Below, in pieces: positions 47,784 to 58,342 of a stretch of 64,000 bases of DNA. A program made the position numbers and the translations under genes. Each line of letters starts with the position of its first letter. Within the stretch, counting starts at the first letter, position 1. The DNA is from Nitrosomonadales bacterium. GTDB taxonomy: Bacteria > Pseudomonadota > Gammaproteobacteria > Burkholderiales > Gallionellaceae. Below the pieces are notes generated by a model. The model ran no database searches and was not told where the DNA came from. It saw only the letters and a program-made list of their open reading frames with translations. Location: positions 1-64,000 of the forward strand of contig JADKHS010000001.1 in NCBI GenBank assembly GCA_016721605.1, written 5' to 3'.

Positions 47784-48104
47784 CTACCCAGCAATTTGCA
47801 TTTGGAAATGGCTATTCAAACTGCCGGGAAGATTACGCGCACTATGCAGCACCCGCTCGACCAGGATGCCAAATAGTTTCAGAAGAAAATCAAATATCGC
47901 TCATACGGGAGCTGGCGCAAGTCTTCGGCCAAATCTGGCCTGGCGACTCCCAGCCCCGGTTGTTCCACCAACAAGGCATTGCTGGCGCAGTTCGTTCACA
48001 AAACTACGGGCGCGTTGGGGGTTGTCGCGAGCAATGTAACGGGCAATTTCCAACAAATCTTTGCGCGCCCATTCGGCAAACTTCAGCTGTGCCGTCTTCG
48101 CCAT
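47784..48104 (-). pseudogene. ParE-like toxin, second copy, frame-broken
   Basis: MAKTAQLKFAEWARKDLLEIARYIARDNPQRARSFVNELRQQC is a good ParE/RelE N-terminus. It then shifts (LVEQPGLGVARPDLAEDL, RQLPYERYLIFF) and again (LKLFGILVERVLHSARNLPG), ending at 47784. Reading across two indels gives about 105 residues, a normal toxin length. Either inactive or blurred by sequence errors. Confidence 0.72.
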
Positions 48105-48402
48105 TACGCGCCGGCTTGTTCAATTGCCACCTGATTAATTGCTGCATCCATTTCGGCGAACATTTGTTCAGCCGGAATTGGCGGGCGCTGGTCGCGTCGG
48201 CTGGCCGCAATCGCTTCGCGCAAGTTGCGGCGTCCAGTGCCGCCATCTGACGCATATACATTGCCGCCGGAACCAAATACGCCGCCGGGCGATTATGGTT
48301 CAACACGGCAACCGCTTCATCGCCCGCCTGCTCGATGATAGCGCTGGGGCTGCGTTTAAGTTCGGTGATGCTAACCGAGCGATTAGCCAATAATTGCTCC
48401 AT
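48104..48402 (-). pseudogene. Phd/YefM-type antitoxin, second copy, one-base deletion
   Basis: Identical in its first 58 residues or so to the 39.1-kb antitoxin (MEQLLANRSVSITELKRSPS...MAALDAAT). Here GCGCAAGTTGCGG replaces GCGCAAAGTTGCGG, so the frame leaves the family and runs on through the toxin region. With the A restored it ends at the TAATG overlap with the toxin start. Confidence 0.8.
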
Positions 48403-48573
48403 GATTGTATCCCCAGTAGGTGCTAAATAAGGTATCGAATTGTGGCCATTATTTTCGCAGCGGTCAATGGAAAGTATTATGGGGGCAGTTCTATAAAGGC
48501 TGTACAGCCACACATAAAATTGAGTAGCTGCCCGTTTCTGGGCAGTCCCGCTCGAATGCAAGGTTGGGCATGA

Positions 48574-48926
48574 CTATAGCTCCAAGCTGTTCATGACAAT
48601 TTTAGTAAGAATAGACTGCCAGATTTGAAACGAACCCTCTCCGGCACCCTTCATTAATTTTTTGGCTTGTAACCAATGCTACTGTTCCCGGGCATTCGCC
48701 AAGAATTCGTGACCAGCCCAAGTCAGGTTTATTGGGATTGCTTTAGGAGAAGAGCCGTTAATAGAACTGGCATCTGCGACCTCAAGTAGCCGCTTGTCCC
48801 AAGATGTAAACATGGTATCCGATCTGTTCGTCTGTAAATCCCTGAATTTCATTTGTTGGGGCATACCCTCTTTCTGGCCATCTATTGCCAGAGAATTTCT
48901 CGCACTAAGTCCATATCTCTCGTCAT
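48574..48926 (-). pseudogene. DUF2513 gene remnant
   Basis: Starts MTRDMDLVREIL, as DUF2513 proteins do, changes frame at a stop, then reads LLEVADASSINGSSPKAIPI and NLTWAGHEFLANARE, a stop, then QAKKLMKGAGEGSFQIWQSI. The order and the WxGHEFL and SFxIWQ motifs match DUF2513. About 115 codons remain, with a frameshift and a nonsense codon. Function of the family unknown. Confidence 0.68.
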
Positions 48927-49029
48927 TGTTTACGCCTTCAAGTTAACGGTAATGCCCAACGTTTGAATTCACCGGCCTGCGCGGCTTTTCACGCAGGCAC
49001 TGTGGAATGATGGGTTGGGGTACGCGGAT

Positions 49030-49143
49030 TCATGCCGCTGTTGCTCTCTTTAACTGGTTGCACCCGGAGCACAGGACTTGAACTTCCAGTAGCCATTTGA
49101 ACCGCCGACCGAATGGGGCAAGATGTGGTCGAATTCCATACGC
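49030..49143 (-). pseudogene. HNH endonuclease C-terminal fragment
   Basis: MEFDHILPHSVGGSNG followed in a second frame by LLEVQVLCSGCNQLKRATAA-stop: the FDHxxPxSxGGSN and CxxC-NxxK pattern of HNH nucleases. No N-terminal zinc half is present. The surroundings (48403-49245) contain no intact gene. Confidence 0.65.
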
Positions 49144-49245
49144 AGGCTTCACTTACCTTGTGCCGCTTGGTAATTCAACAACGACCTGTGAGAACGGCCG
49201 CCTGACCTCGCGGGAATGCTAACATGAGCATCAATATTTCCTCGA

Positions 49246-50150
49246 TCACTCTCTCTCCATAAACTGTTCAAGATGAGCAAGAAAAGCGCGCGTCTTGGCG
49301 GGCAGGTAACGGCGCATGGGCATCACTGCCCAGGCAGGGACGGCGGGTAAACACCACTTCGGTAATATCCGCACCAAACGTTTGTCACGCACATCTTCTG
49401 CCACGAAGCGATCCGGTAATGCACCGATGCCCGCACCGTCCAGCAGAAGTTGTTGGATCATATCAGGCGAATTCAGGGTGAGCCGTCCGGGCGGAACCCC
49501 TTCCCAAACAGCCTTGCCACATATTAATTTCCAAGGCGTTGCGCTTCCTCGTGCTGAAAGCAAACGAACCGCCGAATGACGCTCCAGCTCATCAGGATGC
49601 TTCGGTGCTGAATGAAGCGCGAGATAAATAGGGCTGGCGTAAAGGCCGAATCCAAGCTCATTAATCTTGCGCGCAACTAATGTGGAATCGTTTTCCAGCG
49701 CACCCATGCGAATGGCAAGGTCGAAGCGTTCGCCGATCAGATCAACACGCCTTGAAGTCAGATCAAGATCAAGTTGGATCTCGGGATAGGTTTCGATGAA
49801 GGTGGCGATGGCGCGCGAGAAATGTTGCTTGGCATAGTCACCAGGCATGGAGACGCGCAATCGTCCGCGCGGCTGCACATCTTGACTGCGCACGAAATCT
49901 TGCGTGGTAGCGACCTCTTCTGCAACGCGCCGGCAATGATCAAGAAATTCTTGCCCGAAGTCGGTGAGTGTAAGTCGGCGGGTAGTACGCAACAGCAGCC
50001 GCTGCCCAAGTGCCGCTTCAAGATTCGTCAAGCGGCGGGAAACGGTGGCTTTGGGCATACTGAGGTGTTCTGCTGCGCGCACTAAACTTTCTTGTTCGAC
50101 AATGGTGGCGAAAAGGATGTAGTCGTCAGCGGAGATATTTTTTGTTCCAT
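49246..50150 (-). CDS. LysR-family transcriptional regulator, one-base frameshift near the start
   Basis: About 301 residues. HTH at 15-60 (LVRAAEHLSMPKATVSRRLTNLEAALGQRLLLRTTRRLTLT), effector domain GRLRVSMPGDYA... and FDLAIRMGAL, LNSPDMIQQLLLDGAGIGALPD. AaeR/DsdC-like group that represses or activates a divergent gene. The start codon is the ATG at 50150; a missing A in the A run near 50138 otherwise shifts out of frame. It faces the pirin-DoxX-OYE genes, which it probably regulates. Confidence 0.88.
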
Positions 50151-50160
50151 TTGTGGAACA
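50143..50160. promoter_or_regulatory. Candidate LysR operator overlapping its own start codon
   Basis: TGTTCCATTTGTGGAACA: a perfect 7-bp inverted repeat with a 4-base centre that contains a T-N11-A arrangement. It includes the regulator's ATG, so binding would block its own expression, and it lies 85 bases before the pirin start. Confidence 0.6.
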
Positions 50161-50244
50161 GTTTATCCCATGTTCATGGCTTTATCTATCTTTTCGGAGC
50201 CGCCTAAAATGTGCCCACGTTACTTTATTAATGGAGGAGCCAAC

Positions 50245-51111
50245 ATGAACACCATCAACCAAACAATATTGCATCAATCGCGCGGTGTCGAGCGCATAAT
50301 CGAAGGCGTTGCCACCTCGGACGGCGCAGGGGTGAAGCTAACCCGCGTGCTTACCGGCAAGCTGCAGCACCGCCTTGACCCATTTTTAATGCTGGACGCA
50401 TTCGGCAGCGATAACCCAAACGATTACATCGCGGGTTTCCCGGATCACCCGCATCGTGGTTTTGAGACGGTAACTTATATGCTGTCTGGACGGATGCGGC
50501 ATCGCGATAGCGCAGGACACGAGGGGCTGCTGGAAAATGGCGGCGTGCAGTGGATGACCGCTGGGCGTGGCGTTATTCATTCAGAAATTCCCGAACAAAA
50601 AGACGGTGTGATGGAAGGTTTTCAGTTATGGCTCAACCTGCCAGCGAGGCGCAAGATGGCCGAGCCGTGGTATCGCGACATCGCAAGCCGGGAGATTCCA
50701 GAATACGTAACAGCAAAAAACGTTACCGTGCGTGTAATTGCCGGAACCAGCAATGGTGTGACAGGCGCTGTTACACGTGAGGATACCGAGCCAATGTATC
50801 TGGATATTCACTTGCCTGCGGGCGCTTCGTTCTCGACGGCGTTGCCTAGTACGCATAACGCTTTCATCTACGTCTATCGCGGCACGGTGAAAGTTGGTGA
50901 CACGTTAGTGGAATCACATCGCATGGGTATCTTGAGCAACACACCGGAAGCCGATGGCGTGGCACTCACCGCGGCGGAAGATGCGCGTCTGATCCTGATC
51001 GCTGGCAGACCGCTGAACGAACCGATCGTGCAATACGGGCCGTTCGTGATGAATACGCAGGAAGAGATTCATCAGGCGATGGATGATTTTAGGAATGGGC
51101 ACCTTGCCTGA
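50245..51111 (+). CDS. Pirin-family protein
   Basis: 288 residues from the ATG at 50245 (GGAGGA site); the longer frame from 50092 overlaps the regulator and is rejected. Bicupin with the N-terminal metal site: GFPDHPHRGFETVTYMLSG, GRGVIHSE and the MEGFQLWLNLP region. Acts as a quercetinase-like or redox-sensing enzyme in relatives. Probably cotranscribed with doxX 35 bases on. Confidence 0.93.
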   Translation: MNTINQTILHQSRGVERIIEGVATSDGAGVKLTRVLTGKLQHRLDPFLMLDAFGSDNPNDYIAGFPDHPHRGFETVTYMLSGRMRHRDSAGHEGLLENGGVQWMTAGRGVIHSEIPEQKDGVMEGFQLWLNLPARRKMAEPWYRDIASREIPEYVTAKNVTVRVIAGTSNGVTGAVTREDTEPMYLDIHLPAGASFSTALPSTHNAFIYVYRGTVKVGDTLVESHRMGILSNTPEADGVALTAAEDARLILIAGRPLNEPIVQYGPFVMNTQEEIHQAMDDFRNGHLA

Positions 51112-51145
51112 GTCAAATAACTTTAACATTAATAAGGAGCATGAC

Positions 51146-51622
51146 ATGACTACCCAAAATATTTTCAAGCAGGTCAACGGCAATATCGTGAAATTGGTAT
51201 CAATACCCGCTGTCAACGCGTTACTTGCGCTCACCGCCAGACTTTTAGCGTCGGCAATCTTTATTGGCGCAGGATTCAGCAAGCTGGGGGCTGGTTACGC
51301 GGGAGCGCAAGGCTATATGGCATCTGTCGGTCTTCCCGGTGAGCTTCTTCCCTTGGTAATTGCGCTGGAAATGGGTGGGGGGTTAGCGTTATTGCTTGGT
51401 TTTCAGGCGCGCTTGGTGGCATTTGCGTTGTCGGTTTTCTGCATCGTTTCCGGTGTGTTGTTTCACTCTGGCGCAGACCCGATGCAACAGATCATGTTTA
51501 TGAAAAATCTTGCAATGGCAGGCGGATTATTGGCATTCACCTTATTTGGTGCGGGCCGTATGAGCCTGGGGAAACAAAAGCTTAGTTTTTTAACATTGAA
51601 CAGATCACCAACAACCTATTGA
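51146..51622 (+). CDS. DoxX-family membrane protein
   Basis: 158 residues from the ATG at 51146 with AAGGAG. Four membrane segments; the DoxX family pattern is clear: LARLLASAIFIGAGFSKLG, PGELLPLVIALEMGGGLALLLGFQARL, FMKNLAMAGGLLAFTLFGAG. Commonly found beside pirins and oxidoreductases in redox-stress operons. Confidence 0.9.
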   Translation: MTTQNIFKQVNGNIVKLVSIPAVNALLALTARLLASAIFIGAGFSKLGAGYAGAQGYMASVGLPGELLPLVIALEMGGGLALLLGFQARLVAFALSVFCIVSGVLFHSGADPMQQIMFMKNLAMAGGLLAFTLFGAGRMSLGKQKLSFLTLNRSPTTY

Positions 51623-51644
51623 TTATGCGATATTTGTTTGAAAT

Positions 51645-51702
51645 CCGTTCGCCTTGAGTCTGTCGAAAAGTGAGTGAACTTCGACAAGCTCAGCCCAAAC
51701 GG
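51645..51702. repeat. Imperfect palindromic repeat of the CTTCGACAAGCTCAG type
   Basis: Arms 51645-51667 and 51680-51702 pair in about 17 of 22 positions around a short centre. The core TTCGACAAGCTCAGCCCAAA is a dispersed intergenic repeat found in many proteobacteria. May act as a transcript stabiliser or terminator between doxX and the OYE gene. Confidence 0.65.
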
Positions 51703-51762
51703 AGTTAATGCTTCACCGTGCCGGATCAATAATTTAGAAAATATCTACTAAGGAAAAACAAT

Positions 51763-52830
51763 ATGACTACTACCCTTTTCACTTCCACCACGCTTGGCAA
51801 ATTGCAACTGAAGAACCGCATCACCATGGCACCACTGACGCGTTCACGCGCCATCGGCAATGTACCGAACGAACTGATGGAAAAATATTACCGGCTGCGC
51901 GCCGGAGCCGGGCTCATTATCACCGAAGGCACATCGCCATCGCCAAACGGGCTCGGCTATGCGCGCATCCCCGGACTATTCAGCGACGCACAAGTACAAG
52001 GCTGGCGGCGGGTGACGGATAGCGTGCATCAGGCAGGCGGTAACATATTTGCACAACTGATGCACACCGGACGGGTTAGCCACCCCGCGAATATGCCAGC
52101 CGATGCCAAGGTGCTCGCGCCTTCTGCCGTCGCCGCGCCGGGCGAAATGTGGACGGACAGCAACGGAATGCAGCCGCATCCTGTGCCCACCGCAATGAAC
52201 GAAGCTGACATTGCTCACGCCATCGCCGAGTATGCAACCGCTTCCAAGCGGGCGATTGAAGCTGGATTTGATGGCGTAGAGTTGCATGCGGCAAACGGCT
52301 ATTTGATCGATCAGTTTCTTAACACCGCTTCCAATCAGCGTACTGACCGCTGGGGCGGCAGTATTGAAAATCGCATCCGCTTCGCCGTGGAAGTTGCCAG
52401 GGCTGCTGCCATTGCTATCGGTGCAGACCACATCGGAATGCGCATTTCACCTTACGGTGTTTTTAACGGCATGACTGCCGATGCGGAGATGGATGCGCTG
52501 TACGAACACTTGATCACCGAATTAAACAGCATTGGCTTAGCGTATATCCACATCGTCGATCACAGCTCGCAGGGCGCACCGGAAGTAAGCCCAGCGTTGA
52601 AGGCAAAGATCCGTGCCACATTCAAAGGGAAATACATTATGTCAGGCGGCTATGATTTGACTCGCGCAAACGCCGATCTTGAATTACAGCGTGGCGACCT
52701 CGTCGCATTCGGCCGCCCATTCATTTCCAATCCTGATCTGGTGGAAAAATTACGTAACGGCAGTCCGTTGACAGCACCAGATTCCAATACCTTTTATACA
52801 CCGGGGGAAAAAGGATATACCGACTACTAA
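51763..52830 (+). CDS. Old yellow enzyme family alkene reductase (NemA-like)
   Basis: 355 residues, FMN-dependent TIM barrel. Landmarks: KNRITMAPLTRSRA, LIITEGTSPS, QLMHTGRVSHP, the substrate-binding pair in FDGVELHAANGYLIDQFL and RTDRWGGSIENR, and YDLTRANADLELQRGDLVAFGRPFISNPDL. Reduces activated C=C bonds or nitro esters with NAD(P)H. Third gene of the LysR-controlled set, behind a palindromic repeat; ends without a clear terminator. Confidence 0.94.
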   Translation: MTTTLFTSTTLGKLQLKNRITMAPLTRSRAIGNVPNELMEKYYRLRAGAGLIITEGTSPSPNGLGYARIPGLFSDAQVQGWRRVTDSVHQAGGNIFAQLMHTGRVSHPANMPADAKVLAPSAVAAPGEMWTDSNGMQPHPVPTAMNEADIAHAIAEYATASKRAIEAGFDGVELHAANGYLIDQFLNTASNQRTDRWGGSIENRIRFAVEVARAAAIAIGADHIGMRISPYGVFNGMTADAEMDALYEHLITELNSIGLAYIHIVDHSSQGAPEVSPALKAKIRATFKGKYIMSGGYDLTRANADLELQRGDLVAFGRPFISNPDLVEKLRNGSPLTAPDSNTFYTPGEKGYTDY

Positions 52831-53262
52831 TAATGTTATCAATAACTATGCCAGATTAAATATACATTTAAAGAGCATTGTAGCCATGCTTCACGAAAAG
52901 GGTTCGTGTCTCCATGAGAATCAGAAATTTTCTTATTTTAATTTGTTAGCACCTCTGTACTATGTACTCCTCGGACAGGTGCGACAGCTAACGCTGGACA
53001 ATGAATTGCCTGGCTTTGTTGCATCCGTCCTTATATGAGACACTTAACTCCTTGATTAACGCCAGTGATTACCTCAAGCCAGACATCAGCCTTGGGCGCG
53101 GGATGTACCAACAGCAAAACGAATGATAATGGCTTCGTTAAAGCTAGCCATATTTAAGATGAAAGCTGTTTTAATCCATACTATTAAGACAAGAAAAAAG
53201 CCAGTTACCTAGATCCAACATTCTTTGTTCAACTTTTCTGTATTGGAAAATACAGCTCTCGT
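52831..53262. other. Intergenic, probable promoter region for the FecR/CHASE2 genes
   Basis: About 430 bases without a recognisable gene or RNA. The part before 53263 is the likely control region of the downstream block. Confidence 0.4.
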
Positions 53263-55468
53263 TTGGAGATGGTCATGTTGCATTTACTTTTCCCCTTGCG
53301 CTACGTTACTGCACTCATCTTAGGTTTACAGCTTGTTTATCCTGCGGCTGCGGCCGAACCTGAGTGGTTATACGCGGTCAATCCCGGCGATACTTTAATC
53401 GGCGTTGCGGCAGACTATTTAGCCAATCCCAACGACTGGCACCAGCTTCAAAAACTCAATGACATAACTGAACCTAGGCGGCTCCTGCCTGGAGCCAAGC
53501 TGCGTTTGCCGGTGGCCCTGCTGAAGCGTGAAATTGTCATCGCTGAAGCCATTTATGTCCAAGGCAATGTCACGCGTACCCCGAAGAATGGCCGCCCTCA
53601 AAATTTTATCGCAGGCGCACGGCTGGAGGTGGGTGACATAATTGAAACCAGCGCTGACGCTAGTGCGTCCATGCGTTTTGTAGACGGCTCACGCCTCTTG
53701 CTTACCCAGAACACGCAAGTGACCCTAGCGGAAATGACGCTCTTCGGAAAAACTGGCATGGCCTAACACGGTTATCGAGTTAAATCGAGGCAGTCTGGAC
53801 ACCCGCGTAACGGAACAGCAGAAACCTTCCGCACGCTATGAAATCAAGTCACGCGCGCTCAACCTGGCTGTGCGCGGAACCGACTTTCGCGCCCATGTGA
53901 GCGATACCGATCACATCTCGCGCAGCGAAGTGCTCGACGGTGCCATACAGGCCAGCGGCACTCGCGGTGAGACAGTTGCCATTTTGGCCGGTTTCGGCAC
54001 GCTGGCCACGCCGGGGGAGCCACCCCGTGCCCCGCAAGCGCTACCGTTGGCACCTGATTTGAGCTTGGTACCCAGCCTGTTACAAGGTATTCCGCTGCGT
54101 TTTGAATGGCCCGCTACAGTGGGTGCTGAACGCTACCATGCACAGGTGTTTGCGGATCGTTCGTTCGAGCGACTGCTTCTGGATGGTGTATTCCAGGGCA
54201 ACGCCGCGAATTGGCCTGATCTACCAGATGGTCACTACATACTGCGTGTGAGATCAATCGACAGCAACGGTCTGGAAGGTGCAAATGCAGACCGGGAATT
54301 CATGCTTAAAGCGCGTCCGGAACCCCCTTCTATCAGCGCACCACAAGACGGTCAGAAAATCTGGCCTGAGCAACATTACGCTGGAGCGCCCCTAACGCAG
54401 CTCACTCCTATCACGTGCAATTGGCTACGAAACCGGATTTCTCTGAACTACTGGTCGATTTGCCGGAACAGATGAACAACGAATATGCGGTGTCACTCGC
54501 ACCGGGGCAATATTACTGGCGTATTGCCTCTGTCGCTGCGGAAAAAGATCAGGGGCCATTCAGCGATGTGCAATCCTTCACTCAGCATAAGGCACACGCC
54601 CCCTTTGATCAGCACACCACAAGACGGGCCAAAAGTCTATGGTTCTCAGCAACGTTACGCGGAACGCCTCTACGCAGCTCAGTTCTCCCGTGCAATTGTA
54701 CGAACAGTTCTCGAGCTACTGGTCGATTTGCCGGAACAGGTGAACAACGAATATGTGGTGTCACTCGCACCGGGGCAATATTACTGGCGTATTGCCTCTG
54801 TCGCTGCCGAACAAAATCAAGGTCCGTTCAGCAATGCGCAATCTTTTAACCAGTATAAAGCTCCGCCAGAGCCACCTTTGATCAGCGCGCCACAAGACGG
54901 TCAGAAAATTTATGGCCCTCAGGCAACATTACGCTGGAGCGCCCCTAACGCAGCTCAGTTCTACCACGTGCAATTAGCCACGAAACCAGATTTCTCTGAA
55001 CTGCTGGTCGATTTGCCGGAACAGGTAAATAATGAATATGTGGTGTCACTCGCACCGGGGCAATACTACTGGCGTATTGCCTCTATCACTGCGGGACAAA
55101 ATCGGGGTCCGTTCAGCAATGTGCAATCTTTTACCCAACGCAAGATTCCCGAAAGCCCGCAACTAGAGCCACCGCAGATTGATGACAAGCGACTGTTATT
55201 CCACTGGCGCAGTGGCGAAGCAGGTGAAAAATTTCAGGTTCAAGTGGCGCGCAATCCTGATTTTACCCAACCGATCATGGACAACGTGGTGAATATTAGC
55301 CAGAGCCAAATTGACACCCCCCAACCCGGCACTTACTACCTGCGCGTCAAAACCATCGATGCCGATGGTTTTGCTGGCCCCTTCGGGTCTGTGCAGCAAA
55401 TGGAAGTACCAACCAAAACCAACTATTGGTGGCTGCTACTTTTACCGCTCGTGCTATTTGTTTTGTAA
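53263..55468 (+). CDS. LysM-FecR-type secreted protein with three tandem repeat domains, several frameshifts
   Basis: Signal peptide (ALILGLQLVYPAAAAEP), a LysM domain (WLYAVNPGDTLIGVAADYLANPNDWHQLQKLN), a FecR domain (QGNVTRTPKNGRPQNFIAGARLEVGDIIET...SMRFVDGSRLLLTQNTQV), then Ig/FN3-like repeats (APQDGQKIYGPQATLRWSAP... PGQYYWRIASVAAEQNQGPFS) and a C-terminal membrane anchor (WWLLLLPLVLFVL). Frame breaks at about 53765 (one extra C), 54365 and between 54600 and 54720. About 730 residues when read through. Likely sits in the cell envelope and pairs with the CHASE2 protein 14 bases on. Confidence 0.8.
54332..55150 (+). repeat. Three tandem repeat units of about 273 bp
   Basis: Units begin at 54332, 54608 and 54881, each with ATCAGC[AG]C[AG]CCACAAGACGG and ending after the TTACTGGCGTATTGCCTCT block. 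Similarity is high enough at the DNA level to suggest recent duplication. The middle unit is the most damaged by indels. Confidence 0.85.
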
Positions 55469-55482
55469 ACTCGGCTCCTACC

Positions 55483-58019
55483 ATGCTCACCCTGGCTGCA
55501 AAATTTATCCATACCCTGTGGATTCCGCTAACAGCCTTGGCACTAACGTGGGCGCTGAGTTTTACCCCGCTGTATCAGCAGCTGGATGTGTTGTCTTTGG
55601 ATAAACAGACACGCCTGGCTGCCCAGCAGCATTTCTTTCAGGATGCGCTGGTCATCGATATTGACGATGCTTCCCTGCGCGCCATGCAACCGTATTTCGG
55701 GTCTTGGCCTTACAAACGTGACACCTTTGCCCTGCTCCTTGATTATTTGGGCGAGATGGGTGCACGTGCCGTGGTGTTCGATATATTTTTCGCCGATCAG
55801 CGGGAAAATGATGGACGGCTGCGGGAAGCGATTGCACGCAATCCGAATGTGGTGCTTGCCGCTACCATGCGCACCGAACCTGAGGGCGAAGAACAGGCAC
55901 TCACCAATCTGTATGGTTTGGCTTGGGATGTCCCGTCTGGATTACCGTCTTACCACTGGCCAGCAATCCAATTACCGTTGGCGTCATTTACCCAACCTGC
56001 GCCTGGCTATGCAGGTATCGGCGTGGTGTCCGTGCGGGCGGATCGGGATGGCGTGCTGCGTCGATTTCCACTATTCCACCGTATTGATGGCCAGGTTATC
56101 CCAAGCTTGCCTCTCGCCGCACATTTTTCTGGGGCACCCCACCCACCGGTACGTTCCATTCCGGGTGGTGGCATACAAGTCGGCTCCTTTAACTGGCCTA
56201 CGGATAAGAAGGGTGCTGTCCATCTCTTCTACCCGAGCAATCCGAACTCAGTGCTATCCATGCCCTTCTCGCGTATCGCAATGGCAATGCTGGGGTCGCC
56301 CGGCCAGGAATTATCCCCAGCCATGATTCGCGGCAAGACCATTTTCATCGGGAATACCGCTGTCTTTGCCGACCAAATCCACACCCCGGTGGGTGAATTA
56401 AATGGTCTCTATGTATTAGCCATTACCCATCAATCCCTCGCACAAAATCTCGTGCTTACTCCACCCCGCTGGTACTGGACAGCGGGGTTGCTGCTCATCG
56501 CGCTTGTTCCTGCCCTATTGTTGATATGGCAGCCCCGCAGGCCTGCACTTGCTGGTGCGGCAATCAGCATCGGTGCGGCGCTTGTTGTTTACATAATCCA
56601 TTTGAGCCTGCTCCACTGGCTGAAACAGGAAAGCTCTTTGTTGCTGCCTCTGCTGACGTTACTGTCCGTCAATCTATTGGAAACCATGCATTCACTGCAC
56701 CTTCTGAATAAGGAGCAGAAGGCAAAAATTCACGTCCTTACCAACGTTGATCAGCTTACATTGCTGCCCAACCGTTTTGCCCTGCACGCACAGATCGCAC
56801 ATGCCATCGAAGGTGCGCATATGAATAAAAGCAGCCTTGCCGTCCTGCTGACTGATCTTGACGGCTTTAATACTATTAACGACACCCTTGGCGCCGAAAC
56901 AGGAGATCAAATGTTGTTGGACGTAACCGCCCGTTTAAAATCGAGCGTTCGGACAAACGATATTGTCGCGCGTCTGGGTGGGGACGAATTTTGTATTGTT
57001 ATCAATGGGGTGGAAGCCGCCTCAGCCGTGCTCTGCGCAGAAAAATACTTAGTGCGCTCGCACAACCCTATCATCTTGCGGGTCAGGAATTGCACATCAC
57101 TTCCAGTATCGGCATCAGCCTTTATCCGGATGATGGCAGCAATGTCAGCTCGCTTCTGAAAAATGCGGGTGCTGCCATGTACCACGCCAAGGCTCAGGGT
57201 TGTAACAGCTACTGCCAGTTCACATCGGACCTAAGCCGGGATGCCATGGATCGGTTGCTGCTGGAGAATCAATTGCATCAGGCACTGGTACGGGATGAAT
57301 TAGTGTTGTTCTACCAACCCCAGATTAACGTGCAGTCTGGGCGCATGATCGCTGTGGAAGCGTTGGTGCGCTGGAACCATCCGGAACACGGCCTGCTTTT
57401 CCCTGACGTATTCATCCCCATGGCGGAAAGTTCAGGTTTAATTCTGCCTTTGGGAGAATGGGTGTTGCGTACCGCTTGCCGGCAAATGCAGGTATGGCAT
57501 GCGGCGGGACTCACGCACATCAATCGTGTGGCAATCAATTTGTCGGCCCGCCAATTCGAGCAGCTTACATTGCCAGCGCTTGTGGCAAGCGTTCTCAAAG
57601 AGACCCAACTCGATGCGGCCCACCTGGAACTGGAGATCACCGAGTCTGCTGCCATGAAAAACCCCCAACGCAGCATCGAAATTCTCAATACGCTTAGAAA
57701 CATGGGCATCACCCTATCATTGGATGATTTCGGTACTGGCCATTCATCTTTGACTTACCTCAAACTATTCCCAATCACCACCCTGAAAATTGACAAATCT
57801 TTCGTGCGCGATATTGAAACCGATCACCACGCTGCGGAAATTTGTGCCTCGGCCATCGATCTCGCCCATAAACTTGGTCTGAATGTAGTAGCCGAGGGGG
57901 TAGAAAATGCAGGGCAACTTCTCTTTCTGCGCAATATCAAGTGTGGCGACGCGCAAGGCTATCTTTTCAGCCGTCCGCTCTCATCTGCGGATTTAGAAAA
58001 CTTCAAATTGGCGCTATGA
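55483..58019 (+). CDS. CHASE2-GGDEF-EAL membrane protein, one-base frameshift
   Basis: About 846 residues from the ATG at 55483. Membrane segment, a CHASE2 sensor (about 40-310: ALVIDIDDASLRAMQPYFGSWPYKRD, ARAVVFDIFFADQREND), three membrane segments (about 325-400), then GGDEF with RLGGDEF and EAL with VEALVRWNHPEHG, ELEITESAAM and LSLDDFGTGHSS. The break near 57046 is a missing A in GCAGAAAAATAC. Both active sites look intact, so it may make or degrade c-di-GMP. FecR-CHASE2 pairs are a known two-gene arrangement. Confidence 0.9.
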
Positions 58020-58342
58020 CAAAAGATGACGACAAGCGCCAACGCAACGTCTTATGTTCGCTACCGCACAGAGTTTGAAATGAAGCAGGAATATATTAAT
58101 ATGGGATGCCTAATTTTGAATGCAGCGCAAATAACGAATTACTGGCCTACTGAATGTACTCAAAAATAGATTCCAACGCCTTTAAAATTAAAGTGTTAGG
58201 ATAATAGAAACAAAACATCTATACCAGCAGTTGAATTCTGAAGAGTAAGCAACGATTCTCGACTGGTAACAGGATGGGCATTAGCCCGATACCGGAAAAT
58301 TAGCCAATTTATAAGCAGCTCCCATACTTCAAGGAGATTCGC
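58020..58342. other. Intergenic before the injection-system genes
   Basis: No gene recognised. It must hold the promoter of the tail-like operon; an AAGGAG site lies directly before 58343. Confidence 0.4.

Noticed and set aside
50092..50244. N-terminal extension of pirin from 50092
   Set aside because: It overlaps the LysR start and operator; the ATG at 50245 has a strong ribosome site and matches the usual pirin start.
55426..55482. N-terminal extension of the CHASE2 protein from 55426
   Set aside because: It overlaps the FecR gene end; the ATG at 55483 gives a normal N-terminus with one membrane segment.
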